Source of the DNA: Blastocystis hominis
Lineage: Eukaryota > Sar > Bigyra > Opalinata > Blastocystidae
Assembly: GCF_000151665.1 (NCBI RefSeq)
Contig: NW_013171849.1
Coordinates: 124,001-188,000 of the forward strand
Reading direction: 5' to 3'
Length of the DNA: 64,000 nt
Under the pieces are notes generated by a model. That model was given only the letters and a program-made list of their open reading frames with translations, ran no database searches and had not been told where the DNA came from. Numbering within the stretch: position 1 is the stretch's first letter; every line of letters begins with the position of its first letter. A program made the translations under genes and the position numbers. Shown piece after piece: positions 46,073-57,146 of this stretch.

Positions 46073-48162
46073 ATGGGCTGTATTCAATCGACTCCTGAAG
46101 TGTCTTATGGTAGTTACTCAACGAATTATGTGTATTTGTCTGATGGGACCGAAGAATCCCTCGAAATGTATAAAGCGAATATTGGCAACTCCAGTAAAGT
46201 GTGTGTACGAGCCATAGAAATTGATTTAGAGATAGTTATCCTTCTCTTGCTTCAATCTCCCCAAAATGGACTTATTAAGCGATACGGACGCTTTCATTGT
46301 GGTATATGAGAAACAAAAAACAGGTTGGGTAGAGATTGATAGAACCGAAGTCCTTGTGAACAATAACAAGTAGTCATAACTGAATTTTTATCACTAGTCC
46401 TGTATTTGTGAAGCGAATTATTTTAAACTACGTTTTTGAAACTGTTCAAGAGTTGAAATTTGCTGTGTATGATGCTGATGAGCACTTGACCGCGGAGCAA
46501 GTACTTAGCATTACCTATTATTATTAATCGTTAAGATGGAGCTCCGCTCCAAAGATTTCATTGGAGAGGCCAGCGCTATTTTGTCCGAAATTGTTCATCG
46601 TCTCTCTGCGACGGAATTGAAGATTGTGAATGGCAAGTCGACGAACAGCACGATGCTCATCAAGTGTGAAGAGTTGGAGCAATCCAACAAGCTGGTTCGC
46701 GGTTGTCTAATGGGCATCGATCTGCCCCAGAACTGTTTCTTTATCATTTCTCATATCCTTTTTTTGGTTGTGTGTTGGATGGATGGATGGGTGGGTGGGT
46801 GGATGGTTTGCTCATTTGCTTGTTTGTTTGCTTGTTTGCTTGCTTGCTCATTTGCTCATTTGCTCATTTGCTCATTTGCTCATCCATCGATTCATCGAAT
46901 TACCACAGTTCCTTCACCCAGATGACGTGGAATCCAACGGCAGCATCCTGATTTATCGCTCCGAAGTCCTCCCAGACAATCGCTGGGCGCCCTTCGAGAT
47001 CGGCGTCTCCCTCTTCTGCAACAACGACTTCGTTCCTCTCTCCTCTCCTCCCTCTCACCTCCAGAGCCGTCCCATCATCATCTCCGTCTACCAATACGCC
47101 AAGAACGGCAAGCACGTTCTCCAAGGATCCACTCGCGTACTCCTCCTCCTCCTTCTCTCCTCTCCAGACCAACACCTCCGACTTCTGCAAAAGTACCAAC
47201 CTCCAGCTCCAACTCTGCAACGGCGCCTCGAACGGGTTTTACTCCCTCTCTCCCTCCATTCTAGATCGATCTACGTCAGCCAAGCAGCGTGTATCACGCA
47301 GCCGAGCTTCCTCCAGTTCGTCAAAAGCGGCCTGGATCTCAACTTCATGGTGGCCATCGACTTCACCGCGAGCAACGGGAGCTACGACGCGGTCGGCACG
47401 CTGCACTACTACAACACCGAAAGCTTCCGTCGCGGAAATCTGAACTCGTACGAGAAGGCGATCACGCTGGTGGGGAACGTGCTGGAATACTACGATACGG
47501 ATAAAAAATTCCCAACGTATGGGTTCGGAGCGTGCATCGATCAATCGACGACCACTTCGCATTGCTTCGCGCTGAATCGCAACGAAGACGATCCCGAAGT
47601 GGATGGCATTCGCGGAATTCTCGACGCCTATCACGCGATCATTCCGCAAATCCGCTTCAAAGGACCCACGTTGTTTTCGAATGTGCTGAAGAAAGCCATT
47701 CAGTGCGTTTTGCTGGCTGCGCTCACGCGTAGAAACGCAGTCGATATCCAGGAAGAGAAGTCCAAGTATTTGGTGCTGCTCATCATCACGGACGGGTGCA
47801 TCGACGATTTCGACTCGACGACACAATTGATCGTCGATGGCGCTGATTACCCGCTTTCGATTCTGATTGTGGGCGTGGGAAGTGCCAACTTCGAAAAGAT
47901 GGATGTTTTGGATGGGAACGACAAACGACTCAGTTACGGGGGAAAAGTGGCTTCCCGCGACATTGTGAAATTTGTCGCACTCAACGCGATTAAGGACCGA
48001 ACGCCGCAGGAAATCGCGAAAACGCTGTTAGAGGAGATCCCGAGACAGGTCGTGGATTATATGAAAGCGAATGGAATCACGCCTGAATTGATTGCGGGTA
48101 AGGAAGCGGAAAGGTGGTGAGGGGTAGATCTGAAGTCGAAAGAGACGGCTTCAACGGTGTAG
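46073..48162 (+). CDS. Copine (two C2 domains plus vWA/copine domain)
   Basis: Ten exons give 566 aa; eight introns of 28-35 nt and one of 142 nt (46767-46908). The start MGCIQS fits N-myristoylation at Gly2 with palmitoylation of Cys3. C2A: LSFSCFNLPKMDLLSDTDAF, IVVYEKQKTGW, RTEVLVNNNNPVF, ELKFAVYDAD, DFIGEASAILSEI. C2B: ESNGSILIYRSEVLPDNRW, SVYQYAKNGKHVLQG. Copine domain: LDLNFMVAIDFTASNGS, NSYEKAITLVGNVLEYYDTD, FPTYGFGAC, KYLVLLIITDG, YPLSILIVGVG and RDIVKFVALN. Copines bind membranes in a calcium-dependent way. The long intron is filled by a minisatellite; its length restores frame. The final 30-nt intron near 48099-48128 gives LKSKETASTV and TAG at 48160; without it the protein ends at 48120. 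Confidence 0.92.
46778..46893. repeat. Minisatellite inside a copine intron
   Basis: (GGAT/GGGT)n at 46778-46805, then TTGCTTGTTTG and TTGCTCAT units to 46893. It includes a TGTTTGTT at 46821-46828, the sense-strand polyadenylation octamer. Confidence 0.85.
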
Positions 48163-48216
48163 AGATGAGAAGAAGGGGGAAGGGACTATATGGTATTTGT
48201 AGCATTCATTGTGAAT

Positions 48217-48224
48217 TGTTTGTT
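48217..48224 (+). terminator. TGTTTGTT motif, copine gene
   Basis: 54 nt after the predicted stop. Confidence 0.65.
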
Positions 48225-48451
48225 GGACACAGTTTCATTATGATTCAAGAATCTAGGATACAAAGATGCAGATATTGCAATGATCAACCAAAAGGATAGT
48301 GATTGAAACGAGCGCATTGGCCAATATTGGAGAATGCATGACACAACCCAATGCTTATCCGAAAAACAGAATTCAAATTGCTACTCTGAATTGGAGAAAT
48401 AGGAGAAACATCTTATTTCTCGATTATTCCGGATTCCTTTGTACTCAAAAT

Positions 48452-48946
48452 ATGCCAGTCGAATCAAATAACGAAAAGCTGATTGCTGTGATCGGAGATG
48501 AGGTTGGAAATGAGTGGTTGTATAATCATGGAGTAGGATACTGTAACTGGATTATTGCTTGCTGGAATTGGTGATAAGAGTGAAAAGAACGGCACCAATT
48601 ACATGATCGTGGATAAGGGTACGGAGTTTTTCCTTTTCTCTGATTTTCATAGACACGAAAGTAAAAGACATTGAAGCAGAGTTTAAGAGACTCTCGAAGC
48701 GCAGTGATATAGGTATTATCATTATCAACCAAAGCGTATCCTTTTTCTTCTTTTTGTTATTTAGATCGCAGATATGATTCGTCACATCTTGAATAATTAC
48801 ACTTCCACAATTCCGACTGTGATTGAGATTCCTAGCAAGGATAAGCCGTATTGGTTTTGGCAATTTTGGTGAGGAATAGATACGACGCTACTCGTGACAC
48901 GGTGATTCGCAAGGTGGCCAAGATGCTTGGAACGGAAGAAGCTTGA
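48452..48946 (+). CDS. VMA7: V-type proton ATPase subunit F
   Basis: Five exons (introns 48503-48536, 48619-48652, 48736-48764, 48848-48879) give 121 aa. Motifs: KLIAVIGDEDTVTGLLLAGI, GDKSEKNGTNYMIVDKDT, DIGIIIINQSIADMIRHIL, TIPTVIEIPSKDKPYD. Length and sequence match V-ATPase F, a stalk subunit of the V1 sector that helps couple ATP hydrolysis to rotation. Copine lies just upstream on the same strand, with about 290 nt between. Confidence 0.96.
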
Positions 48947-49048
48947 GTTCTATACGATACAATGATAAATAGTGGCCTGTTAGTTTTATACATCAAGTGA
49001 TAAACAAATCTATTTCACAGTTCATTTTATTCTTCGTGTTCTACTAGA

Positions 49049-51713
49049 ATGGCACGTATGAAGATTTGTGGGACACAGCTGGGTATCGGAGACGATGATT
49101 TGGGCTTAATAATGCTCTTCCACATCTGTTTCCGCATTCTCAACTTTGTATGCCTCATAATTTCATTAGCAACGTATACATATGAAGTAGAAGGTGAAGT
49201 ACCGCCGTATCCTTTCGTTATTGCATTTTCACTAGAATTTCGTTTGGTACGTTTGTAATTATTCAGCTTGTGATATGCGTGATTCTTGTTGCAGTATGAA
49301 TGGGATCATGGAGTCAAATGCAGATTGAGATTTTTTCCATTTACTTTTCTTCGAAAGGAATTATATTGGAGATATCCTACTGCACAATACCTCATTATTA
49401 TTTTTAAATAAAACAAATTGGATAGAATGAATGACAGTTAATTTCCTTGATGATACTCAACGAAGCGCAAAGCAACGATTCAGCTCTTCAGCATTCACAG
49501 CTTTCTATATGTAATTTCGGATATCATTAGTATTACCACATACTACATCGTAGAATCCAATCACCCATTCTCATCCTTGTTAGTTCTATAACCGAGCGCC
49601 TTCCTCCTCGACTCTCGTCTTCTATTCATCGCTCATCTTCCCAATGGTGTTCTGCATCGTGGAGCTGTCCATCGCGTTCATCTTCACCATCTTCACCTGT
49701 TCTCCCAAAGTGAGCGAAAAGCGGATCCGTTTCGGTCTCCACCTCCTCTGCTGCTGCATAATCCGCGACAACAACATCATCGACAGTCTCGTGTCCATCA
49801 TCATGCGCCAGCCCTCCTTCCGCACCTTCTCTCTCAGCGACATCGTCGCCGGTTTACTCATGACCAACCTCGTCTACCACGAAAAAAACAACCTCATTAA
49901 GCACATCCCGAACCCCGACGAGCGCCTGCACATCCGCACCATGCGCGTCCACGAATTCATTGAATACATCCATCGCAACCGTATCGCTTCCCGCGCCTTT
50001 TCACGCCCAGCACAGCTCTCCCTCTCCTCCGAAGCCGTCCGCAAGGACGAACTCTCCAGGCATCGCCGGTCGGTTCTCCGCGTCACTTCGCAAGGCGCCG
50101 AGCCGGCTTCGCCCGCCTCTCTCTCCGCGATTGCCCAAAATACCCACTATTCTTGCGACGAAGAGCCGGTGTTCGTGGTGGATCGCGACGGAGAGAGGTA
50201 CAAACTGCTCGCGAAGAACTCGGCGGACGACATTTTCGCGGGGATGGACGTGGAGATGGGGCAGGGGAGCTACGCGATGTCGCGGATGACGTACGGGATT
50301 TCGCGCGAGCAGCTGAATGTAGCGATCCCCGCGGGGTGAGATGTAGTATTTGGCGCACATGGCGACGTACGCGAACGCGGTGTATGGGTTTTCGCTGTTT
50401 GTTTTGAGCACAGAAGTGAGCTTTAGCGTGTTTCTGAACTCCTACCTGGAGAAAAACTCGCAGCCGCTGATGCGGCAGGTCAATCAGAACCTTCGCGAGA
50501 CGTCCATGAAGGACTACAACCAGCTCAAAGTGAGTTTCTTTGGCGAGGGTGAGGCGCAGATCTCGCTGCAGTCGCTCATTCATGAGATTGGCGGCGCGCT
50601 GATCTACTGCACCGATCTCAATTTGTTTCTCTTCCTTTTCGACCTCTCTGATTTTGTAGAGTCGGCAGAACGCCTTGGTTCATCGCTTACGACGCCACCT
50701 ACGACGCTGTCGTCATCAGCATTCGCGGGACCTGGTCCCTCACCGACGTCGTCACCGACATTCTAGCCGGTCCCCGCGGTTTTCTCCTCTCATTCGCAGA
50801 CGTACAGCCCCTCGACGAAGCAGGGAAGGAATACGGATTCGACGGCACTGGCGAATACACCCACCGCGTACTGCGTCCAATCCACTCAATCAAAGCAAGG
50901 GAATGTACCTCGTAGCCAAGGAAGTTCTCAACGACGTCCTCCGAATGAACATTCTCCCCGCGATTTTCCACAAACAACCCATCAGCAACGACGATGTCGA
51001 CCTTCCTCCCGAGCTCCTCGACCACGTTTCCACGTTTCCACGTTTCCACGAATAGATTACAGCGTCCACGCGGCTGGTGATCGTCGGCCATTCGCTGGGC
51101 GGCGGCGCGGCCGCTTTGATGTCAATCTTCCTGCAGAGTCAATACCCGAACACGTGCTGCGCCTTCGATCCCCCCGGCGAAACGCTCTCGCCCCGCCTGC
51201 GCGAAGAATCGACGCGGTTCATCACGACCACGGTGTTCGGGTACGACATCTTCCCGCGGGTTTCGTCGTACACGTTCAGTCTGCTGCAGGACAACATCGT
51301 GAGCTCGCTGTGCTACTGCAAGCTGAGCAAATCCCGGTTCTTCTGGCTGGCGTTCGCGAATAGACTGGACATGAAGTCGCTGTTTTACACGACGTTCGCG
51401 GAGATGTCGTGGGAGAAGCAGGACACGCTGTCGAACTGGCTGATGCAAGTGCGAATGAGGGAGGCGTGTGATGTAGAACCAGGAACATCAAGAGCAATAC
51501 GCGAAGAAGTGCTTTTTGCCGGGGAATATTATGTACGTGAAGTTCGACAAGCTCTATGTGCTGACGAAGAAGGGAAGGAAGAAGACGCTGGTGAGGGAGA
51601 AGGCTGTGCACGCGGTCGCCGAAGAGTTCTTGGACATTCGGCTGGGACATCATTTCTGGTTTAATCACTGGGTTTTCCTCGTAGGGAAAGAAGGGGAGGG
51701 GCGTGAGGCGTAG
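49049..51713 (+). CDS. sn1-specific diacylglycerol lipase (DAGL-like)
   Basis: N-terminus with GIGDDDLGLIMLFHICFRIL (compare the SVGSDD start of animal DAGL), several membrane segments (e.g. TLVFYSSLIFPMVFCIVELS) and the SLSDIVAGLLMTNLVYHEKN motif (compare PSDIAAGL). The lipase-3 domain: AHMATYANAVYGF, PWFIAYDATYDAVVISIRGT, GTGEYTHRGMYLVAKEVL, nucleophile elbow RLVIVGHSLGGGAAALMSIF, PNTCCAFDPPG, GYDIFPRVSS; the catalytic Ser is in GHSLG. DAGL releases 2-monoacylglycerol from membrane DAG. Exons from 50654 onward were joined with introns near 50764-50792, 50871-50902, 51031-51060 and 51450-51477. Exons between 49250 and 49580 are only partly resolved. The stop TAG is at 51711. Confidence 0.82.
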
Positions 51714-51859
51714 TTTCCAGTTTGGTTGAAACGAGCGGCGGAGAATGCAACGGAGTGAAGGAGGAGAATCGGCTGCAAATCGTATATCATAACGGGAGAA
51801 TGAAGGAATGAGTAATTCTTGCTGTATTTCGGTTAGGAAACAAGTTTTGATTGTTTGAT

Positions 51860-51867
51860 TGTTTGTT
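51860..51867 (+). terminator. TGTTTGTT motif, DAGL gene
   Basis: 146 nt after the stop, so this gene either has a long 3' UTR or its true end lies further downstream than predicted. Confidence 0.5.
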
Positions 51868-51931
51868 TTATGAACCAATGAACGCGGCAAAAGGAAAGAA
51901 TCCATAGGTGATGAGACATGAAAGGGGTAAT

Positions 51932-51964
51932 AAATGAATGAATGAATGAATGAATGAATGAATG
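51932..51964. repeat. (GAAT)n microsatellite
   Basis: Eight GAAT units, second such array in the window. The region 51965-52215 holds nothing else recognised. Confidence 0.9.
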
Positions 51965-52215
51965 GTGGGTGGATATGTAATAATCAAACAGTCTTCCCCA
52001 CGATCCGTCAGTAGATAAGACTCAAGGATTTGAATACTACATCAATGCATGTTATATCCAACAATAGGTGTGTGTTTTTCTTCCATACTAATCGTTCTCA
52101 TTGATACCAAAAAGGAAAAACAATCTATTTCATTGCTCCACACACTTCAAAAATGGCATATAACATATCCACACTATCATCATGACAAAAGAAATCAAGC
52201 AAATTGCATGCTACT

Positions 52216-52223
52216 AACAAACA
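52216..52223 (-). terminator. TGTTTGTT motif (minus strand), SAR1-like gene
   Basis: 35 nt after the stop at 52259-52261. Confidence 0.7.
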
Positions 52224-52258
52224 CAGACTTGTATAAAGTCAAACAATTACACACAAAA

Positions 52259-53030
52259 CTAAACAACAGATGCCAGCCATCGCAAAACAGTATAGATCGA
52301 TTCTGGACGAAGCGACGAAGTCTGAAAAACCTGAAGATAAGCCTGTCCGTCGCCTCCAAACATACAGAAAATGACGAGATAGCCGAGGAGAGTTTTTCTG
52401 CACCTACTGCCGATAAAACGTCCTCTGAAGAAATCATATCCTAGACTGAAAAAATGAAAAAACACGTACAGGCCGATCACACTTGTTCAAAAGTAGACCA
52501 AAAGGGTGATTTTTCACAGATGGCATTTCAGATAAAAAGCACAACTCCTTTGATTGTAAAATTGACTAATAATAATAACTACTTGCTTCACTTCATCGAA
52601 CCGACTTGAATCTGACGCGTCGACAAGGAAAAGAACTGAGATGAGTGTAATCAAAATAGAATACCTGCATCAACTTCACACAAAAATCGTTTCCATAATA
52701 TTCGAAAAGACTACGATCAAAGAAATCACGAAAGCTCACTTCCTGTCCCCCGATATCATACGCCTTAAACGAAATACCGTTAAAGGTAAACGATTCTTCG
52801 TTTACATGCTACAAATAAACTGCAATTCCCGAAACACACCAAAGAAGGAGCCATTTGAATGATCTTATTGTTCTGAATTCTATACAGCATTGTTGTCTTT
52901 CCCGCATTATCCAAGCCTATAATAAACATCCCACATTTTTCTCACCGATTACGGCGATAGTAACATGCTTCGAATAGAGTCCAAAGTACTGCAAAAACGC
53001 GTAGAGCGTTTGCGAGAGCGTGTTTCCCAT
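52259..53030 (-). CDS. SAR1-like small GTPase
   Basis: Eight exons joined by seven introns (29-35 nt) give 184 aa. The amphipathic N-terminus ends LYAFLQYFGLYSKH, like SAR1 FLGLYKK. G1 GLDNAGKTT; switch I APSLHVNEESFTFNGISFKA; G3 DIGGQESFRILWKRFLCEVD; then AVLFLVDASDSSRFDE; G4 LNKCD; C-terminus VFQTSSLRPESIYTVLRWLA. The LH(x)nE and WKRFLCEVDAV signatures favour SAR1 (COPII coat at ER exit) over ARF. Unusual: Gln where SAR1 has its catalytic His (GGHE in the family, GGQE here), Ser for the switch I Thr, and NKCD for NKID. The start MGNTLS would also fit myristoylation, an ARF trait. An ARF-like protein of another subclass is the alternative. Confidence 0.8.
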
Positions 53031-53115
53031 CCTTAAAAAAGCAAGTGATTACAACAAAGAACACGTCATCACACGATGTGTAGACTAAAAGTAGTCAGAC
53101 TATTTTATAAAGCGG

Positions 53116-54858
53116 TCAAAAATTCACAGTTTGCGACGGTCCCTGCAGATGCACCACCCTTCCATTGACCGGGCATTGGCTCAAATAATCCGCGATCATC
53201 GCATCACTCCACTCCGAGACCCCGAAGACGACCACCGAATACCCCATCCTTTGTCGCGAAAACTCGGCGAACACGATGTGAATGCCGTACAAAAAATCGA
53301 CCAGCTCGCTCAGCGGAACTTCCTGCGCGAAGCCTTCGATCACCCAGCGACGCAGCCCCTGCAGGGGCCGAGAAGGGAGCGAAAGCCTCCACGCGAAGTC
53401 GTTCTGCCAGCGCGGCGCGGCGCTGGCGGGATGGAAATTGCCGAGAGCGAGGGGCTCGGAGGTGGAGCTGGCGATGGAGGAGGAGGGCTGAAAGGAGGGC
53501 TGGGCGCGAGGGACGTCGGGGTAGAAAGGAGGGCACAGCGAGCTGGAGGAGGGCTGGGAGATGGGTCGAGAGGGAGGGAGGAGGTCGAAGGATTGGGAGG
53601 CTGGGGGAGGAAAAGAGGAGTAGGATTGGGAGGGCATAGAAGTATACGAGTCAGAGATAGGGTCATGAGATGGCGGAAAAGGGTCGTAGGCTTGCGGTAT
53701 GGGGTCAAAGGACGAAGGACGCGTGGCGTAGTGCACGAGCCGGCCTTCCGAGCGATTGCCTGGCCGCTGGAGAAACGACGACCCATCGATCGGCGCCTCC
53801 CTCGCCCCAACCCCCGAGCTCCTGCGAGGATTCGGCCCAACGCCTCCCGTTCTCGACTCCTTCGCACTGCTATTCCCGCTGCTGTTTCCGTTCCCGTTCC
53901 CGTTCCCATTTCCATTTCCGTTTCCGTTTCCATTTCCATTGCTGTTCCCGCTGGACACGATCTGAGAACCCGCAGAGAAGGAGTAGAACGCCTCGCTCGG
54001 CGTGGCGGGCTGCGCCGAAGAGCCGTGTCTGTAAGGGATCGGCTGGGCGGAGCAGGCGGGCAGGGGCGCGGCGGGGCGCGGCGTAGCGCTGCGGAGAGGC
54101 GGATCCCTGCTGGGATAGCCGGAGAAACGGTCCGAGCTTGAGGGAATCCGCTCGCTGATGTGAACGGGGTCTGGCTTCATGGGGTGCAGCTCAAAGTCAC
54201 GACTGTAGTTGCTGGCCTTGTGAATCACGAGCTCGTGGAGCTTGCTGAACTGGACTTCGAAGGCGTAGCGACGGCCGTTGAAGAGAAAGGCCGTGTTCTC
54301 CAAATCATTTCTGGCCTCCGTGTAATTGTAGAGGTGAGAGTATTGAACGAGGGCCTGAGGGCCAGCATCATGAACGAACATGCGTATGCGTGAAACGATC
54401 CCAAACTGACTACACGCCTAATGAAAACCTGTTTGAGCAAAATACCGAATAAAACTGTCGTAAGGATATAGACGACCTATCAGAAGAAATGATGGAGATT
54501 AAAAGGACACTCTTGGGAGATGTTATCTCGTTTTGTCGAATCAACTCGTTGTAGCGAGAAAATTCAAGTTCAACTATATTCCCAAAAATAACTAGTTTAT
54601 TCTTTGTGTAAAATCTCTTCACTTTAATAGCGTCTTCTAAAGATAACATTTCAATGAGTGCCTGTATGTAAATTTGAGGTTATAACCCACCTGATTATTT
54701 GGACGAAGTATGAACACTTGTTTCACAATACAGACTTTACTAATTTCATCGAATATGTCAAACTAGGGAGATAAGTGGAAAATTTCGAATTATACGCGAG
54801 AAATATTATGGGTTATGTTGGTAGCATGCAAAACTTTCGAAACGAAGACATTTGACAT
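53116..54858 (-). CDS. PTB/hnRNP L-like RNA-binding protein
   Basis: Five exons give 536 aa (introns 54763-54795, 54662-54690, 54477-54510, 54410-54445). RRM1: KVLHATNITHNISRFDIFDE, NNQALIEMLSLEDAIKVKRF, IFGNIVELEFSRYNELIR. RRM2: RLYPYDSFIRQFGIVSRIRM, GPQALVQYSHLYNYTEARND, FNGRRYAFEVQFSKLHELVI, then the PTB-family NYSRDFE. A long Ser/Pro-rich linker contains alternating Gly-Asn (53880-53940) and Tyr/Asp-Pro repeats. A divergent RRM closes the protein (RRWVIEGFAQEV, GYSVVVFGVS, NGRVVHL). PTB-type proteins bind pyrimidine tracts in splicing and mRNA control. Frame requires the 34-nt intron at 54477-54510, yet this segment encodes the expected first RRM2 strand (see findings). Confidence 0.8.
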
Positions 54859-55311
54859 TCTCTACAGCTCATGGAAGGCACGTTCGGCAGACTTTGTAAA
54901 TTTAAGAAAACGCCGAGTAGATATATATATTCTAAAACGTATTAACAGGAAAAATCACGAATAAACAAATTTGGTATTCACGTAAAATAAAATAGTGGAA
55001 ACATTTATTCTACATTTGACGATTTTCCATTTCTTTCGCTTCTCTATTCAATCCCTGTTAGACGTTATGGGATATTGTGTAGAAATAAGTATGATTCACC
55101 AGGGTACTATCTTGAACATATATATATTACTACGACTAAATCGCGCAATGACTTCTACGGAAAGGTCGCTTCATAGCGCAATGGACTCCTTGTTCTAAAG
55201 GCCAGGAAGACAGTATAACGGTTATACTTCCATTTTGGCCGTAACACAGAATTGCGGGAATAGGTGTACAGAGCCAAGGTTTTTTTCACTCTATACTTTT
55301 GTCAATAGGTC
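54859..55311. other. Intergenic between divergent genes, nothing recognised
   Basis: AT-rich; short ORFs without family features. Confidence 0.5.
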
Positions 55312-55704
55312 ATGTTTAGAGCGCTTGCTAGAACTGCTCCGATGGTTAGAACAGCCATTTCCATGAGATACTTTGCATCTCAGGAAAGACTTGGATTTTA
55401 CTCTTCATTTATAGACATTCCTTCCCGTTGAAGAGGTTACATCGCGGATGTTAGATGTTGTGAAGAAATTCGATGCGGTTGACGCAACTCGTGTAGGCAC
55501 TTTGAATAGTCATGTTCATCATTCTAGGTCACTCCAACTGCTCATTTCCAGAATGATTTAAAGCTAGATTCGCTTAATGTGGTGGAGTTGATCATGGCGA
55601 TTGAAGATGAGTTTGCTCTTGAAATTGCAGATGACGTCGCCGAAAAGATTCACACTGTCGGAGATGCTATCAAGTTTGTGAGCGAACACCCTTTCTCCAA
55701 GTAA
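55312..55704 (+). CDS. Acyl carrier protein, organellar type
   Basis: The start encodes [20 protein letters not shown], an Arg-rich mitochondrial-type presequence. The mature domain is [20 protein letters not shown], then [36 protein letters not shown] and [13 protein letters not shown]. Ser in the DSL motif carries 4'-phosphopantetheine. Intron 2 is 55493-55527. Intron 1 must end at 55414 (TTATAG), but its donor is unclear: a canonical GT at 55345 gives a 70-nt intron that removes half the presequence, while a normal-sized intron would need a GC or GG donor (55375 or 55393). In a mitochondrion-related organelle, ACP may serve fatty acid synthesis or bind LYR proteins of Fe-S assembly (inference). 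Confidence 0.9.
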
Positions 55705-55748
55705 TTTCCTTCAATAGGAACTGATGTTTATTATAATGGCAATCGGCT

Positions 55749-55756
55749 TGTTTGTT
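55749..55756 (+). terminator. TGTTTGTT motif, ACP gene
   Basis: 44 nt after the ACP stop and only 43 nt before the next ATG on the same strand. Confidence 0.65.
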
Positions 55757-55799
55757 GCTGTCAAATACGAATTGTTTGATCCTTAGGTTTTGTATTTTC

Positions 55800-57092
55800 A
55801 TGGTCGAACTGTCTCGCCAGACTCTTTTTCTGTGCTCTCTCGTCCTCATCTATATATTTTTAAATACATGTCGTCGTTTGCTCGTGGCTACGGCGCCATC
55901 TCTAATTTCTGAAAACAAACTCACCCAAAATGGCTACGGATTTCTGTCATCTCTGTCCTCAGTCGAATTTGGAGTTTGCCGCTTTCTTGCCTATCAAGTC
56001 CTGGATCATGTTCCCATTGATAAATATATGTGCTTCTTCTCCGTTTTATCATGTGTTGTCTGTGGCGTGATGAGTATCGTATCCCCTGACAATCTGCAAG
56101 TGGACCCACAGTTATTCTATTGTGTTTGCTTCGGTATATTGTTTATCTGTCTGGGACTTCCGTTTCCGTGCTCATCAATGGTCGTTCGGCAGTACATCGC
56201 TCCAACCTGTGGAATTTTTAACATTCTTTTGTGATATTCAGATCGCAATTTCATCTGGTCGTTGATAGCAATCAGCTCGTGCGTGGGTTCGATCGTGGCT
56301 ACGAATCTTGCCTACTTTGTTCCAAATCGTTCCAGGTTTTTCCAGCTGGTCGTTCAATTTGGGCTTGGCTGCACCGTCTTCTTCTATGTGTTCTTCCCCG
56401 CAACTCGCTATCAGAAGGAGGAAAAGGAAGCGAAGGAGCCGCAGGCAAGCTCTCTCTCGCGCACTCGCGAGTTTTTATGCATTCTCTTCTGCATCCTCAC
56501 CTATTTCTTTGTCTTCTCCGCTCTTTTCGCTGAGAAATAGACCTATTTCACACGTCGAATGATCGCCGAGTGGATTTCCATTTACACCCGAACCCTCTTT
56601 GATGTCCCTAGCGATCGCATCCAATCCATGTACACACTCAGCAACAGCCTCTTCGAGGCTGCGAGCGTCGTTTCTCTCCTCGTCTTCGGATCACTTCGCT
56701 TCCACAATCTAGCGATCGTTATGGCGGTTTATCTCACCATCGCCACGCTGTTTGTCGCACTCCCCATGACCAAACAGCCGATGGTTTATTACGCGAGTTC
56801 TCTCTTAACGGGATTCTTCTTGTCGGTGCCGTACGCCTCTCTGGAGCTGGTTCTCATGGATGTGTGCACATCCTTCAATCTGAATCGAGTCCTCAGCATC
56901 GTGAGTTTGTGTGGACAGGTCGCTGCTGCATTGGCTGGATATCCAACCAGTCTCTTCTTTTCGCATCTCTGCTCTTTTGAGTATGCACCTCTCGTGCAAA
57001 CGGCCGTGTTGGCGGTTGCCTGTTGCTGCATTTGGATGGTAGTTGTGCTTAAGAATGACAAAACCGACAAGGGTAAAGAAAAGGAAGAATGA
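55800..57092 (+). CDS. MFS transporter (organophosphate antiporter/SLC37-like)
   Basis: Three exons (introns 56209-56241, 56511-56540) give 409 aa with about twelve hydrophobic segments and a charged central loop (RYQKEEKEAKEPQ). Features: a Tyr-x-x-Leu-Asn-x-x-Arg-Arg segment in TM1 (IYIFLNTCRRLLVATAPSLI), NGYGFLSSLSS and RRMIAEWISIYTRT in TM7, similar to the GlpT/UhpT/SLC37 group of sugar-phosphate:phosphate antiporters. The substrate cannot be assigned, and other MFS families remain possible. The TGA (57090-57092) has its T exactly 5 nt before a TGTTTGTT, so polyadenylation would also create a stop there. Confidence 0.75.
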
Positions 57093-57094
57093 AT

Positions 57095-57102
57095 TGTTTG
57101 TT
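57095..57102 (+). terminator. TGTTTGTT motif, MFS gene
   Basis: 5 nt from the T of the TGA; also 45 nt before the eIF4A3 start codon. Confidence 0.75.
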
Positions 57103-57146
57103 GAAAAAGTCTTGATTTTGTCACTTTTCTTATTCAAATAGTTCAT

